Shown one piece after another: positions 1 to 4,577 of a stretch of DNA of 6,307 nt (position 1 is the stretch's first letter; every line of letters begins with the position of its first letter). The translations under genes were made by a program, and so were the position numbers. The notes under the pieces were generated by a model that saw nothing but the letters and a program-made list of their open reading frames with translations, was not told the origin of the DNA and ran no database searches. The stretch spans positions 1-6,307 of the forward strand of contig JAHJFL010000141.1 of NCBI GenBank assembly GCA_018824795.1, read 5' to 3'. Origin of the DNA: a bacterium (lineage in GTDB: Bacteria; Campylobacterota; Campylobacteria; Campylobacterales; Sulfurimonadaceae).

Positions 1-30
1 ATTTTAAGCTTTATATTATGATAAGTTCAT

Positions 31-36
31 TATAAT
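31..36 (+). promoter_or_regulatory. Candidate -10 box of the tRNA-Ser promoter
   Basis: A perfect TATAAT lies 14 bases before the first base of the tRNA, a normal distance for a sigma-70-type tRNA promoter with a short leader. No good -35 hexamer is seen 16-18 bases upstream; the region is only AT-rich. A weak -35 is usual in Campylobacterota, so its absence does not argue against the call. The upstream context is cut by the window edge. Confidence 0.55.
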
Positions 37-50
37 CACGGTCTTCAAAT

Positions 51-140
51 GGACGAGTGGGTGAGCGGCTGAAACCACATCCCTGCTAAGGATGCGTACT
101 GGTAACGGTACCGAGAGTTCGAACCTCTCCTCGTCCACCA
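51..140 (+). tRNA. tRNA-Ser(GCU), class II, with encoded CCA
   Basis: This gene decodes AGC/AGU serine codons. The full cloverleaf can be folded. The acceptor stem GGACGAG (51-57) pairs with CTCGTCC (130-136). The anticodon stem CATCC/GGATG (78-82/90-94) holds the loop CTGCTAA with anticodon GCT at 85-87. A long variable arm of 6 bp, GTACTG/CGGTAC (96-101/106-111), is the mark of a serine-type tRNA. The T arm is GAGAG-TTCGAAC-CTCTC (113-129), and CCA is encoded at 138-140. The discriminator base (137) is A, whereas bacterial serine tRNAs normally carry G there. The phage integrase gene lies just downstream and points towards the 3' end, so this gene is the likely attachment site and its last bases may be phage-supplied. 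Confidence 0.97.
111..140 (+). other. Probable left attachment site (attL) at the tRNA 3' end
   Basis: Tyrosine recombinases of integrative phages commonly use the 3' half of a tRNA gene as attB, with the integrase gene next to the junction, and that is the layout here. The expected identity block would include the T arm and acceptor strand. Its second copy (attR) should lie beyond the right end of the window, because no copy of this block is found elsewhere inside it. The exact core limits cannot be set from one side alone. Confidence 0.5.
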
Positions 141-141
141 C

Positions 142-164
142 GAAGACCTATTTTTAGGGCTTTC
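142..164. terminator. Hairpin between tRNA-Ser and integrase, possible terminator
   Basis: GAAGACCTA (142-150) folds onto TAGGGCTTTC (155-164) through a TTTT loop. It has four inner base pairs, one A-G mismatch and three to four outer pairs. It lies between two convergent transcription units, where a bidirectional terminator would be useful. No strong T run follows on the + strand. On the - strand the T-rich runs come before the hairpin, not after it, so the terminator role is uncertain. The 59 bases from 149 to 207 hold nothing else recognisable. Confidence 0.35.
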
Positions 165-207
165 AAGCACCTTTTAAAAAATCAAAAAAACTCTTGCACA
201 CTCCGAA

Positions 208-1089
208 TCACTTATAAATGTTTATACTTCTGTCAAAATCATTATTAAAACTATCCAAATAATTTACATATACATCAAAAACCATTTGAGTATTTGCGTG
301 ACCTAAAAGCTGTGCAAGTTGTACAGGTGTAACCAAATTATTATAAAGCATATTTGTGGCGTATGTATGACGTGCGTTATATGGTCGTCTGTATTCAATT
401 CCAAGTTCTTTTAAAGATGGCTTCCAAAATTTTTCTTGAAATACATTAGTAGTGTTATATGGCTTATTGTATTGAGTGACGAATAAATATTCATGCTCAT
501 GTAAATTATAAAGCTCTTTTATATATGGCGAAAGTAATTCTATAATGGGAATATCACGAGTACTAGTTCTAGTTTTTGGTGTACTCTCTCCAAATCGTGA
601 GCGTGTTCTTTGAACTCTTATAATATTTCTATTAAAATCAATATCACTTTTTTTAAGTGCAATGATTTCACCCGAACGCATACCAGTATAAAACGCAATA
701 GCAAGATAAAAACGATAATTATCATTTGAGGTTAAATTCATAATTTGATTTACTTCATCAGCAGTAAAAGGTTTTATTCTTTCTTTATCATTTTTTGGAG
801 GGCGAACCATGCGAACTGGATTTTTGTCTATAACTTCATCATAAAGAGCCTCTTGTAAAATGCCAGATAATACACCTAAAAATATTTGTTTAGATTTACC
901 GCCTACGTCAGTAATAGCATAGAGCCATCTTTTAACATCACTAGGTTTTATTTGATTTACTTCCATTTCACCAAAAAAAGGATTAAGTCTATCACGAACA
1001 ATATTTGTATATTTGTCGAGTGTAGAGAATTTTAATTCATGTTTTTTAAATTCAAGAAATAAAGATGAATAGTGATTAAATTTAGACAT
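208..1089 (-). CDS. int: Phage tyrosine recombinase (integrase)
   Basis: This is a site-specific recombinase that would insert and excise the prophage at the adjacent tRNA-Ser. Read from the ATG at 1089 it has 293 residues, a usual size. A SAM-like DNA-binding domain fills roughly residues 8-85, and the catalytic domain follows. Catalytic residues are R138 (in YTGMRSGE), K172 (TPKTRTS), R240 in YNARHTYAT, H264 in LLGHAN and the nucleophile Y274 (VFDVYVNY). The first position of the usual HxxR motif is Y237, a common substitution in phage integrases. The frame stays open to a GTG at 1155, but that start would give a hydrophobic, non-conserved extension of 22 residues overlapping the upstream gene. 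The ATG at 1089 begins one base after the stop of the zinc-finger gene and has no clear Shine-Dalgarno, which suggests translational coupling. Confidence 0.95.
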   Translation of the reverse strand: MSKFNHYSSLFLEFKKHELKFSTLDKYTNIVRDRLNPFFGEMEVNQIKPSDVKRWLYAITDVGGKSKQIFLGVLSGILQEALYDEVIDKNPVRMVRPPKNDKERIKPFTADEVNQIMNLTSNDNYRFYLAIAFYTGMRSGEIIALKKSDIDFNRNIIRVQRTRSRFGESTPKTRTSTRDIPIIELLSPYIKELYNLHEHEYLFVTQYNKPYNTTNVFQEKFWKPSLKELGIEYRRPYNARHTYATNMLYNNLVTPVQLAQLLGHANTQMVFDVYVNYLDSFNNDFDRSINIYK

Positions 1090-1090
1090 T

Positions 1091-1321
1091 CTATGAACTT
1101 GCCGGTATAACGGTACCATTATGCAAAGAATTACATAATCTGAACATATCACCACGAATTATTTTTTTAGCTTCCTTGGTAGGATTTAGCACTATTATTG
1201 TTCTCTCAAGTGCATTTTTAAACTTCATATAATTACGACAATTTACAGAACAATATGTTCTAGGTTTATTTATGGTTATATCTTCAAAATTATTTCCACA
1301 TACTAGACATTTACTAATCAT
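1091..1321 (-). CDS. Small four-cysteine zinc-finger-like protein
   Basis: This is a 76-residue protein of unknown function. Near the N terminus, C5-x2-C8 and C24-x3-C28 form a likely zinc site of zinc-ribbon or treble-clef type; the second pair reads CSVNC followed by R. The rest is basic and probably helical (about residues 35-65). The start at 1321 is preferred to an upstream in-frame TTG (1342) because AAAGGA at 1334-1329 sits 7 bases before it and the ATG follows the previous stop by one base. Its position between the replication genes and the integrase suggests DNA binding, for example as an excisionase-like or transcriptional factor. That role is inferred from context only. It could equally be a small nucleic-acid-binding accessory protein. 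Confidence 0.75.
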   Translation of the reverse strand: MISKCLVCGNNFEDITINKPRTYCSVNCRNYMKFKNALERTIIVLNPTKEAKKIIRGDMFRLCNSLHNGTVIPASS

Positions 1322-1322
1322 T

Positions 1323-1622
1323 TTAAATTCCTTTATCTTCAAAGGAAAACAAATTTCTCAAAGTATAAACTAAATCATCAAACTGTTTAGGTGTTAAATC
1401 TGCAAGGTGTAATCCTTCTTTTTGAATACCTTTAACAAATTTAATAGATTGAACTTGATAACAATAAATCTCATTACCTAAATTATATGTATCTATTGAA
1501 AGAATGACAAATGATAATTTTTTATCAAAAACAAAATTTATATTTTTTATATCATCAAAACCAGAAATATCATCATGCCATTCACACATTCCCATAATAT
1601 ATGGATTTACAACTTCATTCAT
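1323..1622 (-). CDS. Unrecognised 99-residue protein downstream of rep
   Basis: I do not recognise this protein. It is acidic, has no signal peptide or membrane segment, and appears to alternate beta strands (about residues 27-64) with a C-terminal helix (about 75-95). The gene is well supported: AAGGAG (1635-1630) lies 7 bases before the ATG, which overlaps the rep stop codon in an ATGA arrangement. It therefore ought to be made together with the replication initiator. In Ff phages the gene after the initiator (gene V) encodes the single-strand DNA-binding protein, so that role is worth testing here, but no sequence motif supports it. Other options are a replication regulator or an immunity protein. 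Confidence 0.75.
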   Translation of the reverse strand: MNEVVNPYIMGMCEWHDDISGFDDIKNINFVFDKKLSFVILSIDTYNLGNEIYCYQVQSIKFVKGIQKEGLHLADLTPKQFDDLVYTLRNLFSFEDKGI

Positions 1623-2941
1623 TTTAAAACTCCTTCAAATTCAAATTTCATATCTTCCATCGCTGTGAGTTTCAGCCGCTCACCATCAAGTAAGCCTTTT
1701 TTTATCATCAAATTACGTGTGTACATATAATGTTTATCGTCTACCGTATCTATGTCAATGCCATGAAAATAGTCATATAGCTCTAAATAACCCATTTGGT
1801 AAGGTGCTTTTTTAACTTTGTTAAAATTACCGCCAAAATATACAAATTCCTCACCGTCAATGATTACATCAACTGGATTTTTTTGTTTTTCTCTGAATAA
1901 TGGCTCATATTCAGCCTCAAGATAAGTGTGGTCGGTATCTACAAGTTTGTCGTACCAATTGACGGGTTTAGCAGTGTAGATAGTGCCATGCTCATTGTCA
2001 ATTTTTGCGATTTTATTTGTTTGAGTATTGATATAGATTGATAAATCCTCGGAAAGATAATCCTTTGTTAAATCTCTAAGCGTGTACATGCCATTGAGTT
2101 TTCTATATACTTCAAGAGCTACAAAAGTGCGTGAAGTATAAAAACGAGAAATTCCATGATGAAGATACCAGAGTGTTAAATTTGTTAATTTGTCGCTGTT
2201 GTCGCCTCGTAAATCGTCAAGCGTTTTTAAGACATATTTCATCAAATAAGAAACAGGGCTTTTAACGTCAGTTTCAATTTTGCTTTGAGGAGCAGGAAAT
2301 AATCTGTTTAACGAAGTAACAATAGAGTTCACTTTATCAGCAGGAACAAATAAACTCATGTGTAAGTGTGGTGTGCCGTCTTTGTGTGGCTCAGTGACAC
2401 GGAAATAGCATCTATCATCTTTTTCAATGCTTTTATAACTTCTATCATCAAAAAGCTTTTTTAAGAGCTTAGAGAGTTGCTTAGAAGCATTACGAGGTGT
2501 ATATTTGTCAATTGTATTACTGAAGTCTAGTATAGGCTCAATGAATGGTATGTTTTGAGAAACATGAGCATTTAAAAATTTATATTTTTTATTGTCAGAT
2601 TTATTTTTTATAGTCGTAATATATTTACGACCGCCAAACTTTTTATTATTGATTAATCTGCCTTTGAATGTTTTTTTAGAGTGCCATTCAGTAGGGAGAG
2701 TAATAGTAATAAAAATGTTTTTAAGACCTCTTTGCTCTGCATATTCGTATATGCTCCATGCACGATGTTGCAACTCTGCTATGTATCTGTCAGAATTCAT
2801 ATAGCTATTTGCTACAAAGTCAGCAAAAGGGATAATTTTATTATCAAGCTGTATGCCGTTTGCACTCATAAACTCTTTATTGAATTTTATTTTGTTATGA
2901 GTTTGATTAATTTGAAACTTTGTTAATCCGTAATTTTCCAT
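1619..2941 (-). CDS. Rolling-circle replication initiator, two-tyrosine HUH endonuclease
   Basis: This protein would nick one strand of the double-stranded phage circle and start rolling-circle replication, as gpII does in Ff phages. From the ATG at 2941 it has 440 residues. Motif I is the hydrophobic strand IFITITLP (about 76-83). The metal-binding HUH motif is H192-L-H194 within GTPHLHMSLF. The nucleophile motif is Y232-x3-Y236 in YLMKYVLK, close to the YVAKYV motif of phiX174 gpA, which marks a two-tyrosine enzyme. The C-terminal 200 residues are not recognised. AAGGA (2956-2952) is correctly spaced for the ATG at 2941 but almost touches an in-frame GTG at 2950, so the ATG is chosen. The gene is the first of the tight rep-int block. 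Near its 3' end it carries a 16-base copy of the tRNA-Ser D-arm (1669-1684). Confidence 0.9.
   Translation of the reverse strand: MENYGLTKFQINQTHNKIKFNKEFMSANGIQLDNKIIPFADFVANSYMNSDRYIAELQHRAWSIYEYAEQRGLKNIFITITLPTEWHSKKTFKGRLINNKKFGGRKYITTIKNKSDNKKYKFLNAHVSQNIPFIEPILDFSNTIDKYTPRNASKQLSKLLKKLFDDRSYKSIEKDDRCYFRVTEPHKDGTPHLHMSLFVPADKVNSIVTSLNRLFPAPQSKIETDVKSPVSYLMKYVLKTLDDLRGDNSDKLTNLTLWYLHHGISRFYTSRTFVALEVYRKLNGMYTLRDLTKDYLSEDLSIYINTQTNKIAKIDNEHGTIYTAKPVNWYDKLVDTDHTYLEAEYEPLFREKQKNPVDVIIDGEEFVYFGGNFNKVKKAPYQMGYLELYDYFHGIDIDTVDDKHYMYTRNLMIKKGLLDGERLKLTAMEDMKFEFEGVLK
1669..1684 (-). repeat. 16-base exact copy of the tRNA-Ser D-arm inside rep
   Basis: Read on the - strand this is GGTGAGCGGCTGAAAC, identical to tRNA-Ser positions 60-75 and in the same sense as the rep message. 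Allowing one inserted base, the match continues for four more bases (CACA). It encodes G-E-R-L-K of the initiator and uses the codons CGG and CTG, which stand out in an AT-rich gene. Confidence 0.7.
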
Positions 2942-2950
2942 TTTTGCCAC

Positions 2951-2956
2951 TTCCTT
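2951..2956 (-). promoter_or_regulatory. Ribosome binding site deciding the rep start
   Basis: On the - strand AAGGAA (2956-2951) is followed by GTGGCAAAAATG. The spacing is normal for the ATG at 2941 and too short for the GTG at 2950. This favours a 440-residue rather than a 443-residue initiator. Confidence 0.6.
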
Positions 2957-2984
2957 TTAAATTTTAAATCGTGTCCGATAACTT

Positions 2985-2990
2985 TTTATA
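2985..2990 (-). promoter_or_regulatory. Possible -10 box of a rep promoter
   Basis: The - strand reads TATAAA at 2990-2985, about 45 bases before the rep ATG. Seventeen bases upstream is only a weak -35 candidate (TTAGCC), which lies within the CTCG repeat array. If real, binding of a protein to the repeats would cover the promoter and could autoregulate rep. Because -35 boxes are poorly conserved in this group, the call rests on the -10 alone. Confidence 0.3.
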
Positions 2991-3003
2991 GATAGCCAAG
3001 ACG

Positions 3004-3047
3004 CTCGGCTAAGCCTCGCTTAAATCTCGCGATTTACTCGCTCCTCA
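3004..3047. repeat. Four CTCG(C) units at 11-bp spacing, iteron-like
   Basis: CTCG begins at 3004, 3015, 3026 and 3037, giving an exact 11-bp period over four units. The last three units read CTCGC and the first reads CTCGG. The array lies between zot and rep and runs over the zot stop codon, in the most GC-rich patch of the region. A period near one helical turn places all units on the same face of the DNA, as expected for binding by an initiator or repressor. It is the best candidate in the window for the phage origin or Rep-binding region. No nick site can be assigned from sequence alone. Confidence 0.55.
3021..3036. repeat. Perfect 6-bp hairpin within the CTCG array
   Basis: TAAATC (3021-3026) and GATTTA (3031-3036) pair through a TCGC loop, and the third CTCGC unit occupies the loop side. 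No T run follows in either direction, so it is not a normal terminator. A hairpin inside a putative origin could be a nick or binding element, or part of a single-strand origin or packaging signal. Confidence 0.45.
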
Positions 3048-3082
3048 CTAAGGCGTTCGTCGTTGCGTTTTCTGCGAGATTT
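3022..3082. repeat. 9-bp inverted repeat spanning the end of zot
   Basis: AAATCTCGC at 3022-3030 is the exact reverse complement of GCGAGATTT at 3074-3082. The arms enclose 43 bases of zot 3' coding sequence and the last CTCGC unit. The long stem competes with the small 3021-3036 hairpin for the same left arm, so this stretch could switch between two folds in single-stranded phage DNA or in mRNA. Confidence 0.5.
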
Positions 3083-4215
3083 TCTGTATTAAATAGTGAA
3101 TTTTGTTGTATTTCTGGTTCTGGTTCAAAAACTCGATATAAGACATGAAGCTCACCATCTTTCAAAGCTTTTGGAATTAAATAATGATAGTCAGTAAACT
3201 TTGCAAAGGTTCTTTTTGAGATAGTTTTTTCAAAAGGTGTTAAAGTATAAATTTCATTTTTTATCTCTTCAAACAAAAGATTGAGTTTATAATTAATGAC
3301 TATATGTTTAAAATATTGCATTGATATAGATGTGTTTTCATATTTTCTGTCAATATTCCAACATGATTTTTCATCACACCGAATATCTAAAATAATATAA
3401 TCTTCATTTTGAGCTTGAGTAACATAATCACTTTTTTCTTCAATTTGTGCAGCTGCTTTAGTTTCTTGTTTTTGATTAGATTCATCTTCTGGAGGAGCAT
3501 ATTTATAAGCAAAAAGTTTAAAGAGTGAAATCATTACAACGATTGCAAAAACCATAATTAGAAGAAATTTATATAAAACTTTTTTTGGTTTATCGGTTTC
3601 ACCGGATTTGTATAAATCATAAATTTCTTGTTTAGTAGTAATAGTATCACTACCAAATTTATTATTTGGATTAAATGGAATCTCGTCATAATGTATATAA
3701 CGCAATTGATTATCTCTAAATTGCTTAGATTGTTTTTGAGCCTCATAATAAATTTCTGTATGTTCTAAATAGTCAGGATTAATTTGTTTAGGGCCCTGGG
3801 CAATAATAATAATTTGTATTTTAAAGTGTCCATGATAAGCAAGAAACCAAGATATGACATCATCATACTTTTTAAATCTAAGTGATGCTTCATCAAAAAC
3901 AATTAACACATCATTGATTTTATGAGAATAGGCATAACGATTAAGTTCTTCATCACTTTTTTCATCAAGGGCCATTTTATGCAATGCTGTAAGGTGTTTA
4001 TAAAAATCATCCCAAACAAGTTTATAAGCGAAAGATTTAGAACCTCTATCACGGAAAGTTTGATTTATTTCTTTAAATTTAAAACCTGCGATATTGGTAA
4101 GTATATAAGAATATTTTGGATTAGAATTTTCATCTTTTAAATAATTGTCAAAAATATATTTAACAGCTCGATAAGATTTACCAGAACGAGGACGTCCAAA
4201 AAAATAATCAATCAT
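3034..4215 (-). CDS. zot: Zot/pI-like filamentous phage assembly ATPase
   Basis: This is an inner-membrane ATPase that would drive extrusion of the phage filament, acting with a secretin. It has 393 residues. The cytoplasmic N-terminal P-loop domain has Walker A GRPRSGKS (7-14) and Walker B VLIVFDEA (103-110, D108-E109), followed by a strand ending IIIIAQ (135-140). One transmembrane helix lies at about 213-237, and residues 238-393 would be periplasmic, with a possible disulfide C280-C285. Size and single-pass layout match the Zot family; the link to a toxin applies only to the Vibrio member and is not implied here. The start codon overlaps the stop of a 21-codon mini-ORF, and the gene's own Shine-Dalgarno is weak (AAGAGA). 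The last codons form part of the putative origin array. Confidence 0.93.
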   Translation of the reverse strand: MIDYFFGRPRSGKSYRAVKYIFDNYLKDENSNPKYSYILTNIAGFKFKEINQTFRDRGSKSFAYKLVWDDFYKHLTALHKMALDEKSDEELNRYAYSHKINDVLIVFDEASLRFKKYDDVISWFLAYHGHFKIQIIIIAQGPKQINPDYLEHTEIYYEAQKQSKQFRDNQLRYIHYDEIPFNPNNKFGSDTITTKQEIYDLYKSGETDKPKKVLYKFLLIMVFAIVVMISLFKLFAYKYAPPEDESNQKQETKAAAQIEEKSDYVTQAQNEDYIILDIRCDEKSCWNIDRKYENTSISMQYFKHIVINYKLNLLFEEIKNEIYTLTPFEKTISKRTFAKFTDYHYLIPKALKDGELHVLYRVFEPEPEIQQNSLFNTENLAENATTNALVRSE

Positions 4216-4277
4216 ACTAATCTCTTTTTATTAAGATATTGCGTTTCCTCAAAAGTCCAAGTTTGTTGTAATATCAT
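4212..4277 (-). CDS. Possible 21-residue mini-ORF coupled to zot
   Basis: The - strand has ATG at 4277, preceded by GGAG (4287-4284) with 6 bases between. It reads 21 sense codons, beginning MILQQTWTFEE and ending KKRLV. Its TGA stop overlaps the zot ATG in an ATGA arrangement. There is no signal peptide or membrane segment. The better ribosome site belongs to the mini-ORF rather than to zot, so it may act as a leader that sets zot translation, or encode a tiny peptide. It is too short for coding statistics to decide. Confidence 0.4.
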   Translation of the reverse strand: MILQQTWTFEETQYLNKKRLV

Positions 4278-4298
4278 GTGTCACTCCATGTGTTAAAT

Positions 4299-4577
4299 TT
4301 AAGAACGTACGAAAGCTAAAATCTGTTTTACTCCAAAGCCAGCTACGATAATAGTTATATAAAGACTTATGCCATCTAAGAAGCCAAAATAAGCACCTAA
4401 AGCCATTAATTGATTAGTAACTATATGCGGAGCTACAAGAGATTTAATATACATAAAAGCAGCAGTTAATAAAGCCGTAAAGATAGTAAAAATCATCATC
4501 TTTGCTACAAAAGGATGTTTAATAATAAAAGCGATTATTGTTGCAAAAGCAGAAGCAATAAGAGGGATTAAAGGCAT
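4299..4577 (-). CDS. DUF2523/pVI-like minor coat membrane protein
   Basis: This is a 92-residue, very hydrophobic protein. Hydrophobic segments lie at about 4-19, 24-47, 56-66 and 68-90, and the tail is short and basic (FVRS). It sits between the adsorption protein and Zot, the usual place in filamentous phages for the DUF2523 family, which is thought to be the counterpart of pVI, the minor coat protein that helps anchor the adsorption protein at the virion tip. Family membership is inferred from size, topology and position. The ATG overlaps the previous stop (TAATG), and AGGA (4588-4585) stands 7 bases upstream, so the two tip proteins are translationally coupled. It is too hydrophobic and multi-pass to be the major coat protein. 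Confidence 0.8.
   Translation of the reverse strand: MPLIPLIASAFATIIAFIIKHPFVAKMMIFTIFTALLTAAFMYIKSLVAPHIVTNQLMALGAYFGFLDGISLYITIIVAGFGVKQILAFVRS

Larger units (their letters stand above)
40..148. repeat. 7-bp inverted repeat flanking the tRNA gene
   Basis: GGTCTTC at 40-46 and its exact reverse complement GAAGACC at 142-148 enclose the tRNA. The left arm ends 4 bases before the mature 5' end, and the right arm starts 1 base after the CCA. In the precursor RNA they could form a stem coaxial with the acceptor stem. The right arm is also the left half of a separate hairpin (142-164), so the two structures exclude each other. Confidence 0.5.

Noticed and set aside
310..326. Imperfect palindrome CTGTGCAA-G-TTGTACAG
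   Set aside because: It lies within the conserved integrase codons for TPVQLAQLLGH and is explained by coding; it has no partner elsewhere.
1108..1117. TAACGGTACC shared with the tRNA variable arm (103-112)
   Set aside because: About one 10-base match between a 90-base tRNA and both strands of a 6.3-kb window is expected by chance; no extension was found beyond a gapped GGTA.
1090..1155. N-terminal extension of the integrase to a GTG at 1155
   Set aside because: It would overlap the zinc-finger gene by 65 bases and add 22 residues unlike any integrase N terminus; the ATG at 1089 fits the family size.
2592..2926. Two overlapping + strand ORFs of 70 and 81 codons
   Set aside because: They are antisense to the conserved part of rep (motif I region), have no ribosome site and show no recognisable protein features.
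3558..3746. A 62-codon - strand ORF in another frame of zot
   Set aside because: It is fully inside zot, without a ribosome site, and is rich in I, L and N as expected from AT-rich out-of-frame reading.
3922..4140. A 72-codon + strand ORF
   Set aside because: It lies wholly antisense to the P-loop domain of zot and has low-complexity hydrophobic composition typical of a shadow frame.
3034..4215. Reading the Zot-family gene as an enterotoxin
   Set aside because: The residues seen are those of the phage assembly ATPase; toxin activity was described for the Vibrio cholerae protein's C-terminal part and no such segment is recognised here.
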